From NCBI GenBank assembly GCA_018136815.1, contig CM030931.1:10179072-10243071 (forward strand): a stretch of DNA of 64,000 nucleotides, read 5' to 3'. A model generated the notes under the pieces. It was not told the origin of the DNA, did not search any database, and saw only the letters and a list, made by a program, of their open reading frames with translations. Below, piece after piece: positions 1 to 11,161 of the stretch. The DNA comes from Isochrysis galbana (taxonomy: Eukaryota; Haptophyta; Isochrysidales; Isochrysidaceae). The translations under genes were made by a program, and so were the position numbers. Numbering within the stretch: the first letter of the stretch is position 1; every line of letters begins with the position of its first letter.

Positions 1-394
1 TCGGTGGTCTGCGAGCTGGCGCCAGATCTTTGGTGGGAAGAGCTGGTCATGCCAGCTAGCGCCAGCTCTGGAGGGCAGAGGGTGGGGGAGAAAGGTCACC
101 AATTGTAAATTATACAGTGTAAAGGGTTATTTTCCCTATTCTGGAGATGAAGCACACCCCGGCAGCTTTAATGTGAACCTGAGAGATCATGTCGCGTGTG
201 GATTCACGGTTCGAATCTGGTCGGCCTCCTACGTCCGCGACGTAGGGGCTTACCATTGGCAACCCGCGGCGCCTTACTTGTATTTTTTGTTTCCTTTATT
301 GTTTTTTTTTACATCGCTCATTATTTGCTGAGAACTGGCGAGCTGGCGCCAGTTGCCAGTTGAGATGGAACTGGCACTGGCGCCAAACACTGGT

Positions 395-712
395 GCCAGT
401 ACTGTTGCCCAAACACTGCCCTCGCTGGCGCTCCTGAGCCTCTGGGGCCCCTAGTCTGCACCTGTCTGCCTGTCGAACAGGGGGGGAGGGGGGTTGGGGT
501 TGGAGCGATGGGCTGGCCACGAGGGGGCAGGACGAGCGATCCAGGCGTGCCTGTCAGTGGGAGAGTGGGTCAGCAGGGCCATGGCCTCCTGGCAAGCCAT
601 CAGGCATGCCAGGAGGATGGGTGGTTCCTCCCCCACGGCAGGGGAGGAGTGGAGAGAGAGGGGGGCTCGTGCCCCCCCATGGGCGAACCAAGTATAAACT
701 TAGTTGGCGAGG
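395..712 (+). repeat. Dispersed repeat A, copy 1
   Basis: GC-rich repeat whose blocks recur at 22545-22853 plus 25397-25540, at 35035-35640 (reverse), at 29103-29570 (reverse) and in degenerate form at 36095-36300. Shared landmarks are the gacaggcagacaggtgcag block (here reverse-complemented near 455), the ggcaagccatcaggcatgcc block near 590 and the end block ccatgggcgaaccaagtata near 680. The end block alone also appears at 9100-9130 and 15703-15736. Its class is unknown; one copy is fused to a LINE-like ORF, so it may be part of a retroelement. Confidence 0.75.
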
Positions 713-832
713 GTGAGTGAGAGGAGGGCTGTGTTGTCAAGGGCTGGTGAGGCAAGGCGAGTTTGTAGGGTACGAGTGTTACGAGAGCGAGAGCGACGAG
801 AGCGAGAGCGACGGATGACGACTGACGACAGG
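705..832 (-). repeat. Dispersed repeat E, copy 1
   Basis: This stretch is the reverse complement of 58430-58570: both contain the doubled ctcgctctcgt/acgagagcgag block, the adjoining cctacaa block and the gtcgtcagtcgtcat block. It abuts the end of repeat A, which suggests that older elements have inserted next to one another. Confidence 0.65.
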
Positions 833-1484
833 ACGTCGGACAACGATGCAAAAAACCACAGGATGCACCGACTCACCGACTCACGAACGCACCAGAATCA
901 TTCACCCAAACCAAGCAAAACGTGAAATAACCGAGACCCCACATCGCCGGTAACTCAAACACGTCGCGAGAGACGGAGAGAGAGAGCGAGAGAGAGAGAG
1001 AGATTCCGCAACGATGGCCGGAGTGTGTCTTCGCTTTGGATTTCCCACCAGGGCGGAAAGTCGAAGAGGAACGTTATGTCGCGCAACCGTGCGGCTCTTG
1101 AAATCAGCCACCAGCTGATAAAAGAGTCTCTTTGCCTCCTCCCACTGCTGCGGTGTCACACCTGCAGTAGCGGAAGGGGCATTGAGAAGGGGTGAGGGCT
1201 TCATCTGTGACATGCGGCGCGGGAGCGAGAGAGTGCGATATGAAGAAGAAGAGAGGATTTCCTGGGTGAGTTGCCGCCAGCGTTTTCTTCCATAAACACC
1301 CTTGTCTCCATACTCCATACTCGCACCGACGAGAATTTCGTTGTAGTGTCGAAAAGTCGCAAGGCGCCGCCATAAGAACGACCATAAGATTCATGGTAAG
1401 AGCACCGTAAGATTAAGGTATGAACAGAGACAGAGTACGAGGTGACTGCCAGCGAAATGGGACCGTCACCCTGACAGCTTACGG

Positions 1485-1830
1485 GGGGGGAATAGCGCCT
1501 GGGGGCTCGAGGACAGCCCCCCGATAGCTATCGGCGCCCGTCGTTTTCCCCCAATAGCTATTGGCGCCCGTCGTTTCCCCCCCAATAGCTATCGGGGGCC
1601 GCCTTTCGCCCCCGATGGCTATTGGGGGCCGACCTTAAAACGCGATAGCTCCCCGGGGGACGTAAAATCTCCCGATAGCCCTCGGGGGATTTTCTCGGTC
1701 CCCCGATAGCTCTCGGTGGGGCTGTTGGCGATCGGGAGAAAATTTCCCCCCGATTGCTCCTGGGGGCCCCCGAGAGCTCCTGGGGGGCGTTGGCTCCTGG
1801 AGGACTCCTAGGGGGTATAACATATATATT
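1485..1830. repeat. Minisatellite made of G/C-flanked palindromes
   Basis: About nine imperfect units of roughly 30-38 bp, each centred on variants of cccgatagctatcggg (palindrome CCGATAGCTATCGG). The units decay towards the right, where 'gctcctgggggcccccgagagc' type variants replace the core. A related piece lies on the other strand at 62515-62600. No coding potential is convincing. Confidence 0.75.
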
Positions 1831-1984
1831 ATATATTATTAGCCCTCACCACCCTGCACCCTATCCGTATCTAGGACCGTATCCAGCCGTATCTGGGGAT
1901 TGACCCAGATACAGCCGTATTTCTCATATCTAGAGGGTCGGTGGGCCGTATCTCCCATCTAGGCTAATATTATTGAAAACGACC

Positions 1985-2040
1985 ATGGACATTCGATGGC
2001 TCCATTTGAGTGATGTCCAATATTTGACGGAACGCGACCT
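1985..2040 (+). repeat. Hairpin repeat D, copy 1
   Basis: A block of about 55 bp that also occurs at 49071-49130 and 55674-55730 in the same orientation. It begins with a short inverted repeat (ggacat ... atgtcc, about 20 nt apart) followed by the conserved tail ttgacggaacg. The hairpin arms are conserved although the loop varies. Confidence 0.7.
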
Positions 2041-2445
2041 CTGTTCTGTGCGCGTATCGCGGGCATGGACTGGCCCCTCGGCGGCTTGGGCTTGCTGGCG
2101 GGCTTCCTGGGGGCCATGATGCCATGATTGCCTGGGGGGGAACAGGGGCACGCCCACGAAGCGGGCACGCGCACGAAGCGGCAGCCTCTAATAATAAATT
2201 AAACCTGTTTGGCCCCCCTAGGACCTAGGAGTAAGACAGGAAGGACAGGACCGCCGCGCTATGAGCTCGGCACACGCCAGGAATGTGCTGGAGACGGAGG
2301 GCTAAGTTTAACTGTATATCAAAGGATTGATGATTCACACTTGGGGCCCGGTCGGTCGGCGTCTCCCCCCCTCCCGCCCTCCCCCTCTCCCTCCCTCCCT
2401 CCCTCCACACACACTCTCGCCGGCAGCTCGCTCGGCTCGGCGGCG

Positions 2446-3855
2446 ATGGCGGAGGGGCTCCCGCGCATCGAGGCGTCGAGCTTCCGACAGCGGGTGCTGA
2501 CGATCCCGCTCGCCTTTGTCCTCCTGTGTATCCCCTCCGACGAGATCTGCCGGCAGGCCGACGCCCAGCTCGGCGCGGCACGTGCAGTGCTGCGTGCCGA
2601 GCGCTCCCCCGTTGCGATCCGGCTGCTTGATGTCTCGGGCGAGGCAGGGGCGGTGCTGTGCGGCCAGCTGGGCATGAACGAACCTGTTGCCTTATATATA
2701 TTCCGCCGCGGGGTTCCGACCCAGTACTTCGGCTCGATCCGCCTCGATGACATTGTCAGCCATCTGCGCCGCCTGGCAGCGCACGAGGACGAGTTTGCGG
2801 GCGAGTCAGCCATCGAGCAAGCTCGCCCGCCCTATGGGCCAGCCTTGGAAGAAATAGGTGTTACTTATGAACCGTCATACAGATCACAGCAGCGAGAAGG
2901 GCGAATGCACACACCAGATCCTCCTGGAGGAGGGCTGCTCGGCTCGCAGATGATGAAGCCCGCTGTTCTTCCCCTCACCCCAAAACTGATAGAATCTGCT
3001 GTCGACGCGCATCCGCTTCTATTCGTCTTATTTTTCGATCGAGAACGTCTGCCTGCACGCAACTATCTCTTGTCCAATTTCTCTTCCGCGGCAGAGGCGC
3101 TTGCTGCAGAATCGTTGGATGCTAAGCTCGGTTGGTTACAGGTGAGAAGCCAACTTCCAAGTGTATAGGGTGGGAAATTGATACCTCTCTGCATACCGAG
3201 TTCGGATGATGTTCAGGTTTCGATCGAATCCATGAATTCACTTGAAGTCTGCGCCCACTTTGCACCCCTTTCTCTGGGATCTTGGGCTCAGGTCCCTACG
3301 GATGGCGAAGACCACACCGCATTGCGTCTGCGGTTTGAGGTGAGCGAGTTGCCGTGCATCAAGGTCTTTCGTCGTAGCAAGCCGTACGACTACCAGGGTG
3401 CAGCAGATACTGCATCACTGGTCGACATTGCGCGGTGGAATTCAGGCACTCTAATGTTTGACGATATTGCCTCGAATATTTGGCCAATCGCCGGTCTAGA
3501 GTCGGCGCATCGAGTCATGAAAAGCAACCCACCACGCCTAGTGCTCGTTTCCTACACTACACATTGGTGTACTCGCTGCCATGCCGTTGCTGCGCGGCTG
3601 GTCGAGACCTCCAGACTCCTCGGCACAGATGACAAGGCCAGCTCCATCGTGTTAGCATCCGTCAATATCGGCGACCCTCGTAACAGCAGGATGCTAGAAC
3701 AACAAGGCATCCTCGCCTTTCCACGGCAAAAGGTCTTTTGGAGAGGTCACCTTGTGGTGGGCGATTTCCCTATACATAAGGAAACAAAGGCCAAGGAAAT
3801 CGCAGATGAGCTCGTCGCGCTACGACATCATCTTGTCTCCACCGATGCCCCGTGA
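2446..3855 (+). CDS. Multidomain thioredoxin/PDI-like protein
   Basis: Two exons, 2446-3141 and 3217-3855, joined in phase 0 across a 75-bp GT-AG intron, give about 444 aa. I chose the ATG at 2446 because upstream sequence is CT-rich and low in coding character. A hydrophobic stretch (residues about 18-28) near the N-terminus could be a signal or anchor. Two thioredoxin-like halves lack an active site: residues about 50-110 (strand pattern ending in YFG), and residues about 235-300 with an F-V-x3-P core then YQG. A third domain near 335-440 has WCTRC (Cys350/Cys353), the CxxC of a redox thioredoxin domain. The family would handle disulphides in the secretory pathway; the exact member is not recognised. 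Only one active CxxC in a three-domain chain is a point of interest. Confidence is high for the thioredoxin fold and moderate for the start. Confidence 0.75.
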
Positions 3856-5782
3856 CACCATTGCCCTTGCTCACGCCTACTAACACCTCACACCCATCCC
3901 CGCCGCTTTGCTGCTATCGCGCCTTTTTGCGCATGTGCGCACGTATCACAATCTCTCTATCCATAAACTTCGAGTAAATCGCTTTGTGCACAGCGCTGGG
4001 AGCTTCAAATACCGTCAATATGAGGTGCACATCTGCCATGCAATCACCGGGTCGCGTGACGCAGGCGGGCAGCGTGATGTGCTAGCGGACGAGTCGCGTT
4101 GGCATGCCAGCATGGTATCGCGTAGGATAAATAGATATCGCATTCAGCCCTTCCCGCCCAAGGGAGCCCAAGGGAGATCAAGGTCGCCTTCCCATGGGAA
4201 GGGAACGAGAAAGGAGCCGCATGGGCGGACTCTTGGATTCTATGTTCTATGTACGTTTCGCCACACTAGTCGGCGCTTCCTGGGATGGGCCGGTGGGCCG
4301 ACCTCCACTGCGCCCCTAGAAGTAGCCCAGTCACTCACGCGCCATTTCCATTTAACGAGCCACTATTTCCTATTTCCCACTGCTCCCATGCATGGGCCAT
4401 GGGGTTGCCCAAAGGCCGCGTTCCGTCGAATACACGTGGGACGGGCTCGACATGAGCCATGAGCCATCAAAAGTCCATAGTTGCTTAGTTAGTTGTTAGT
4501 CTTCGCCCACAGCACAGCAACGTTTACCGTTTACCACACATGCTCAGAGCATTTTTCATTTAGTGAGACATGCTTCTACACTAGTTCAACGCTTCACCTT
4601 CTTCGCCATCCTCTCACCTGCATCCTTATTGGCTGCCTCCGTGAGGCGTGAGGCGTGAGAGACGTGGTTAGACGTCGTTCTGGTCGCCAAAATCCAGAGT
4701 GGAGAGTGGAGCAGCCGCCCGCCGCACTTCCGCCATGGGATCCTTCCTCTTCAGTGTGCAAGTGCAACACCGCCTCAATGTATTCCATGGAGAGACATGT
4801 GACGATCGCGCCTCGTCTCCAATGAATGTGGTCTTCTTTCTTGATCTTGGAGTTCTCATGGTAGTAATCGCCGACGAACATGAGCTTCGCATTGCACCAA
4901 CGGCCTAGGCCTAGTATGGTGTATGGTCTGGGTCTCAATAGGCCCCGAATGTGCTTGTCAAGTGTACTGGTGTTGGGACTTTCCTACTAGAGAAAATCCT
5001 TAGATTTCAAATTTCCTCAACTCTGAGATGGAGATACGTCATTTTTACCCTAGAAAACCCTGCTTGACCGCCTTGCCACACATTAACACGTTTTGAAATA
5101 AGCAATGAAAGCTAGCACAACGTGAACGTGAGCGATATTAGTAGCCTGGGAAAACCTTGAGTTGTAGGCTAGGAGCAGCCAAAGGAAAGAAGCGTGTGCG
5201 GATAGAAGGGGGTACGGATATTTCTCGGAGGTGCCGACGAGTGCATGGCGAGGAAGAAATCCGTTCATGTGAAATTTGTGGCTTGAAAATGGTGTGGAGT
5301 CGATTGCGCGGCATTACTTGTCGTAAGAGCCGTCTTTGAAGGAAGGTATTGTGGGTTTCCAGAGATAGGCCTCAACACACCGTCGAAGCGGTAGCCGCAA
5401 CGCCCGCAGCCATGCCTCCTTGCTCCTTCACACTGCCATTGGTAGTAGGAGACGTCCAATGGCCGATGCCGATGTGTGCGCTGAGACCCGAGTCATAAAC
5501 TACGCTGTCACAGGAGTACACACAACAGCCACCGCCTCCGGAATGTCCAGGTTGTCCTCAGTCCACTGCCTGCCATCATTTACGGCGTTATCCTGAAAGT
5601 GCGGGGCGCGCACAAGATAATGAGAAACAACTAAACGTTGTGGTCGAGGGCCATGCCAACCCACTGCGTATGCACTCCGTGATCATGTATGGCCACTCAC
5701 ATGCTCTGTGACGTAGCTCTGAGCTCCGGCTGGCGAGAGGTCGTGAATGGGTCTGTCGACTGGAGCAAAGGCCGGCATGTCG
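3856..5782. other. Intergenic stretch without a recognised gene
   Basis: No conserved product was found in 3856-5782. The only reading frame with mixed, protein-like composition is on the minus strand at 4594-4938 (listed separately). The rest has unique-looking sequence and no clear repeats. Confidence 0.5.
4594..4938 (-). CDS. Unrecognised short ORF, possibly an exon
   Basis: A 114-codon frame with a plausible globular section (LMFVGDYYHENSKIKKEDHI and following, charged and aromatic residues well mixed) and then a low-complexity end. I do not recognise a family. It could be one exon of a gene whose other exons I cannot see, a relic of a mobile element, or chance. The opposite strand is also open over part of it. 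Confidence 0.15.
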   Translation of the reverse strand: MRPRPYTILGLGRWCNAKLMFVGDYYHENSKIKKEDHIHWRRGAIVTCLSMEYIEAVLHLHTEEEGSHGGSAAGGCSTLHSGFWRPERRLTTSLTPHASRRQPIRMQVRGWRRR

Positions 5783-7520
5783 TCATTGGTGGGAACGTGC
5801 AAGGCCGCTGTCTCCTGAAGGGGGATAGAGAGTTGCACACGCGTAGTGAGCTCGAGGAAGGGGTCGATGGGACAAGCTCGTGGCAAAAAGAATTTGACCG
5901 ATTCCCCCGTCAGAAACACTCTGACATCCAAGTCGCACCTGGTCCAAGCTGAGTGTACTCCCCGGATGGCTGTCGAATCGCCCTGTGCGCGCGGTCATCA
6001 TGTCCATGCAAAAGTGGTCATATCTCTGTCTTTTTGTCAGGTGCCCCTGCTCCATGTAATCGTCGCTCGGATAGGCTTTCGTATGGCCCTGTGCTATGCC
6101 CATGAAAGCGCGATCATATGCGTCATTCACAGAGCTTTCTGAGCGGTAGTCTCGGCCAGCATATCCACACATGTGAGCGTTCGAAGCTACCCCAACGAGC
6201 TGCGCCTGCAAGTGCTGGTTGTATATGGAATCGGCCGTTGAGTCGACCATCTGGATGGGCTCGTTAACCGCATGTGGGGAGGTATATACCGACTGAGCCA
6301 TAGGTAGATAAGATGAGTCGACTTGGCTCGTAAAGACAGCATCTGGCCCAGCAGCGTGCTGGACCCTCGAGCTTGCCATTGCGGCAGAAGTCGAGGTCGC
6401 AGATGCGTTCATGCTAGCCATGATGGGACCTGTATCACTGCGTTTGTCCTGCGAGGCAACCTGCGACCACGAATGAATGAACGTCATTGCGAGGCATATC
6501 CGCGACAGGAAATGGCGTACCATCAAGCAGCATGAGAAAGGGTGTGAATATTCGCTATTGAGCCAGAGTGTGGCCTGACAATGTCAATAGCTAGGTGCAG
6601 CCATGGGCACGAGCAGGTCGAGTGTTGTCATCATTTCAGCAACTCACCTGACGATTGGCTTTTCGGACAGCGGAGTAGTACCTGTTCTTGATTGCGTTGT
6701 CAGACCTGCCAGGAAGCTGCTTAACAATGACAGACCACTTTGTGCCGTGCTCGCGGACTGCTGCCATAATGAGGCGATCCTCCTCCTCCGTCCACTCGCC
6801 CTTCTTTACGTCGGGTGCCAAGTGATTGAACCAGCGCTCACGGCACTGTTTGCCCATACGCCCAGGGAGGTGAGCCGCTACCTTCGTCCACTTACTTGCG
6901 CCGTATTCCATGACCACTCGAGCGAGAATCTCGTCTTCCTCGCGCGACCAGGCATTCTTACGCGCTGAACCCGCGCCACGGCAATCATCAGCCTCCTCAA
7001 CATCATCTGAACTTCGTCTGAAGAATGCTCCAGTGATGGTCGCCTCCGGCATGGCACCAGCCGCCGGCCAGACGGCAGGAGCCTGGCCCATGGGCATAAC
7101 GAGTTGCGCGAGTGGAGGCGTGGCAGAAGCGCTCTGAAACTTCATTTGAGCAGGATTGAAGGTGCCGACACCAACTGGCTGTGCGTTGTGCATTGGCGGT
7201 GCACTCAGACGTGACATGGGGACAGAGCTCATTGAATGGATTCTGTCTTGAGCGGGGTGGGCGCCAGTCCACGCGCCATTTCCCACTAGCGGTAAGCATT
7301 GAGACGTGGCGCTAGCATAGGCCGGCTGCCAGATGGTGGCCATGGCAACGGCAGGAGCTGCAGCAATTGCTTCATGGTTGGCAGCCACATCTTGCGAGTT
7401 CAACGCTGCCGTAAGAGCGTCTTCCACCGATGGGTACTTTGGCATGAGGAGATCTGGCTGGATCTTGAGATCCCTTGGAACGCCCTGTGCACCTGAGATA
7501 TCTCGACTGCGCTCGTCCAT
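5783..7520 (-). CDS. R2R3-MYB transcription factor
   Basis: Exons 7520-6648 and 6460-5783 join in phase 0 across a 187-bp intron to give about 516 aa. The MYB region lies at residues about 188-290. R2 has Trp191, Trp211 and Trp230 with the block GKQCRERWFNHL. R3 has Trp243 and Trp262, with Tyr281 in place of the third Trp, and GRSDNAIKNR. The GKQCRERW signature is that of c-MYB/MYB3R-type repeats rather than of the large plant R2R3 expansion. No R1 repeat is visible upstream. The N-terminal 185 residues are Ala/Pro/Met-rich and the C-terminal 225 are Ser/Ala-rich with a basic TKRQR patch. It should be a nuclear DNA-binding regulator; targets cannot be inferred. The intron splits the gene right after the R3 repeat. 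Confidence 0.88.
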
Positions 7521-8764
7521 CTGGTGTGGCCAACTGTGTGGGAAAGGCGAAACGACATTCGCAAGGCCTCATGTCACAACAAAGGTGAGGAGGGCCAATG
7601 AACTCCGCAGGGCCGGATGAAGGACGTCAACTCGGAGCAGTTGTGCGCCGATGCCCCTACTGCAGTGCTACTCAGCGCCTCTCACGCGCACCTGGCCGCT
7701 TCCCCAGCCCGAGGCCGATACGCAGGTGCCAGCAGCCCGGGCATTCGTGCGACTGCAGAAAGCCCCCAAGAGTCCCTCCGAGCGAGGCCACCACTCGAGA
7801 TGCTCGGGAAGTCGGTTACGTGCTTCAACTGGGTGTAACGCTCGCGGAGTAAGAGAGACTCGCTCGCTCGGCGAGCAGAACCACCGAGTGGAAGGCGGGT
7901 AAGTAAGTCTAGGGTGACTGGTGGATAGCAAGACTTCTAATCGTTGTTGGCCAACCAGAGGGCGGGCGGGTGGGGGACAGGGAGGGGGGCGGGGGGCGCA
8001 AAGAACGTTTCACGAGAGGTACGCGCGCCCGACAGCACCTCTGGAAGCCCCCTCGGATATCGAAAGAACGCATAAACGTCTAGGCGATCTCCACAATCTG
8101 CAACGGTCAGCAAAGGCAGAAGCGGCATGGCGGGCGTTTATTAATGTTTCTCGCGAATATGCCACCGCCCGATGGGAGCGTGAGGGAGGTTGATATGGCG
8201 GAATTGACTGAGGGCGAAACGCGGGCCGAGGCTCGTTTTAACCGTTCTGCGTCACATGGCACGTCCAATGAATAGGGCTGCGAAGCTGGCGGCGGCGCGG
8301 CGGCGGCCAGTGGACCACGAAAGTGTGCGCAAGAATAAATAGTACGTAGAGTACATATTTTCGGGATTCTTGTCTTTTTTGTCATTTTTTGTAGAGTTTC
8401 ACAATGGCCCCGTTCATTCACACTGCGTTCGGGATCTGGATTCCTCTCTCCGGATTTTAGCCCGGTCACTGATAGGGCCGTCAAGTACACTATTCTAAAT
8501 TATAAGGGTATGAAAGTGAATAAAGAAAAAAAAGTATAAGTTATGTATAAGTATCTCCCGTGCCATATTTCCAGGCTTCGCTGGCTGGAGTGCCAGGAGG
8601 AGCGTGAGGTCGGAAAGCGCAGAAGTGAGGTCGGAAAGTGAGTGTGAGTGCCATTACTTGTTCCTAGACAATTAACAATCGCATTGACAAATGCAACTTT
8701 GGCAATGACAATGTAGCTGTTTATTTATGGTCTCCGGCTGGGGTTTATGATCTCTGGCTGAGGC
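7521..8764. other. Gene-free stretch
   Basis: Upstream region of the MYB gene. I see no conserved product on either strand. Short GC-rich runs near 7965-8000 and an AT-rich segment near 8330-8560 are the only features. Confidence 0.5.
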
Positions 8765-8766
8765 TC

Positions 8767-8922
8767 GTTATCCCCCTAGTAGTGTACAGGAGGAGCCGCC
8801 TGATGGCGGGGGGAGAAGGGCCGGGGAAGTGGGGTGTAGAAAGTATGCTACGTGCTACGTGTAGTAGGTAGTGCTTCCATTCGCCGCGAGTGCGGTAAGA
8901 ATATTAAAAGGTTTTTGATACC
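8767..8922 (+). repeat. Dispersed repeat B, copy 1
   Basis: About 150 bp nearly identical to 29561-29706: shared blocks include ccccctagtagtgtac, ggagccgcctgatggcgggg and gcggtaagaatattaaaagg. The last block also recurs in weaker form at 30318-30345 and, reversed, at 33737-33765. Class unknown. Confidence 0.8.
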
Positions 8923-9092
8923 ATATACCAGCGGCCTTCCCAAGCTGCCAAGGCATGCGCGAACCAGGCGTGGCTATCGACTATCATCGGGGGCAAGGGC
9001 TCCGGGTGTCCGGGCGTCAGCAAAACATGGCAGTTGCTTGGTGGGTGGTCCCTTCACCCCCATCAGGGATAAGAGTTTAGAGAGGGCGGGCT

Positions 9093-9135
9093 CGTACACT
9101 GCCATGCGGGAACAAAGTATAAATTCATATGATAT
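9093..9135 (+). repeat. Isolated end of repeat A (degenerate)
   Basis: The sequence around gaacaaagtataaattcat matches the terminal block of repeat A (gaaccaagtataaatttag). Only the terminal part is recognisable here. A reverse copy of the same end lies at 15703-15736. Confidence 0.4.
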
Positions 9136-9359
9136 GTTTGTACGGTGTATGAAGAGTGTTTGGATTTGTAACAAAATATGAGGCATGGATGAGGTCTGAT
9201 GATGAAACTTGGTGCGAAACCAATACGGATGGCCTTGCACTGAAGTGAGAGCGCAAACGTGACTGATCCTCTATTGCTGCTTCGCTGCACTACTTGCCCT
9301 CCACACCTCCATCGCCGTAGACACGCAGTATTCGTTGCTCGATGTGCTTAACAGCTTCC

Positions 9360-10666
9360 TTAATCTACGAGGTCGCCACATAGGAAGCTCTCAGGGAGCT
9401 GGATGTCATTTTCTCGTGCCACCTTGTGAACATCGAGCCCACAAGTCACTAGAATACGGGCGGCTTCTTGAGGCTGGGAACTTTGCATTGCTTTGCGTAG
9501 CAATTTCGCCCTCTCCGTTTGGATTTCTTGCCCAAAGCCGACAAGCACTACATTGACTTCATGCCAAATATCACGGGGCATCCAGGATTCGATGGCCTTT
9601 CGAGTGTGTTCTGGCGTCTTGGTCGGACCGCTAGAGCCAACCCAGCCAAGCTGATTAGAGATACGGTGCACGTGCGTATCGACGGAAATACCTTCAACCT
9701 TCCCGTAAACGACATTGAGAAGGATGAGTGACATTTTCGGCCCGACGCCCGGTAAAGTGAGCAAGTCTTCCATGGTGTCTGGCACGCGACCGCCGTGCTT
9801 ACTGATCAGAATTTCAGCAGTCTGCTTCAAATACTTGACCTGCAAAGTATTCGGGGCGGGCAGGTAGGGAGGGAGAGCCCGCAGCTTGACGGATTACGAA
9901 GGGGACCATCCTCCACATAAAAATAACAAACAGCATGCAAGATGAGTGCTTGTTTTGCATGCAGGGTACCAGACCTTGTTGTTGTGAAAGCCGACGGCTC
10001 TGATCAGACCGTCCAGGGTTTCATCATCCGTAGCCAAAATGTTCGCCGGAGTGAGGCCATGAGCACGCAACTTTTCCATGGTTGCAAAGTTCACCGTATC
10101 CTTTGTTTGCGAGGAGAGCATAAGGCTAACCTGAATTAGAGGAAGGGAAAGGAGCAACGGTATTCGTGTCCACCTGAGGGGTTGCGCGCCCTCACCGCAT
10201 TCGAGCAATGGCTCGTGCACACTAGGGTGGTGCGCACCAGGACGTGATAGGCACGCTCTTCCTCCGAGGCCGTGTCATTTATGCTCTCTGATCCCATGGA
10301 GTCCACAACTGCCGTGCGATCCTTTCGCAGTTCCATGATGATGTCCCACGTCTCACGCCACCCCACGGGCGGATCAATAGGCACTGGCGCTGGTGACGCG
10401 GCTCGTGACGACTTGGCCTTGGCCCTCATCTTGCCCTTGGAAGGTGAGGTCGCTGTCTCTGTAGAAGCAGGAGTATTTACTGCTGTTGGCGATGCCCTGC
10501 TCCTCTTGCGCGTCTTGCTCTCCATTGGTGTCCTCACCGCAGCCATCACTCCGGCAGAAGGGGTGCTGACCTCGGCTGCGATACTGACGACGGTGTTATC
10601 GACTTGCTGGCTCGCCCTGCGCGTCCTCTTCCTCGGTGTCGGCGCCTCAGGCGAGAAGTCGCCCAT
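9360..10666 (-). CDS. NTH1: Endonuclease III homologue (NTH1-type DNA glycosylase/AP lyase)
   Basis: Three exons, 10666-10238, 10130-9975 and 9839-9360, all phase 0, give about 354 aa. The first 110 residues are basic and Ser/Thr/Pro-rich, as in eukaryotic N-terminal extensions. The HhH-GPD domain follows: LMLSSQTKD, LPGVGPK with the presumed catalytic Lys230, and VDTHVHRI with Asp249. The enzyme removes oxidised pyrimidines and nicks at abasic sites in base-excision repair, in the nucleus and probably organelles. The Cys-x6-Cys-x2-Cys-x5-Cys cluster loop expected after GFGQ is absent: the segment reads GFGQEIQTERAKLL and has no cysteine, so the [4Fe-4S] cluster should be missing, as in yeast Ntg1. 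The next Cys (328) is far downstream. The two long exons are well conserved and confidence is high. Confidence 0.92.
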
Positions 10667-11004
10667 CGAGTCTGGCCTGGTGGCTGAGGCTGCGGCGGAC
10701 GTACGAGAGAGCCGCAGTGTGCGTGTGAGAGCGGGCAGGCGTAGCGCGGCGAGGAGTGAGCTGGGTCGGAACTGGAGTAGAGCCGAGGCGGGCGACAGAG
10801 CTAGCAGCGCGAGCTGCGCCGCCGCTGAGAGGGACCGAATGCTGGCCCCTCTGTCCCTCGCCCTCCCGACCCCCCCCCCGCTTTGGCGCGATGCGGCTGG
10901 CGCGGCAAAATGAGGGCTGGCTTCATAGATTCATAGATTCATAGATTCATAGATTCATAGATTCGTAGATTCACCACAGAGTACAATACATTACTCACTG
11001 GGAG
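10667..11004. repeat. NTH1 upstream region ending in an 8-bp tandem repeat
   Basis: At 10921-10973 the octamer ttcataga is repeated about seven times. The rest (10667-10920) is the GC-rich region upstream of NTH1; the plus-strand frame that runs through it is antisense low-complexity sequence. The octamer array sits just outside the left end of the PIF/Harbinger element. Confidence 0.7.
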
Positions 11005-11161
11005 TAGAGGTCTTTTGCAGGGTTTTAGGAAGGTTGAAAGAACGGGCCTGAAATAGTTCTGTGGAGGGCTCTTGCAACTGCTCCACAAAATGTAAACTCG
11101 CTTCTTGGTTCCAACAAGTGGTTGAAAGAGAGCGCGCGCACTGTCGGGCCCCTCCCGCGAG

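Noticed and set aside
205-218. ggttcgaatct, a tRNA B-box look-alike
   Set aside because: The flanking bases do not form a T stem and no A box or anticodon arm fits upstream.
10272-10913. 213-codon plus-strand frame
   Set aside because: It lies exactly antisense to the NTH1 first exon and its GC-rich upstream region; the translation is low-complexity Val/Leu/Ala and has no motif.
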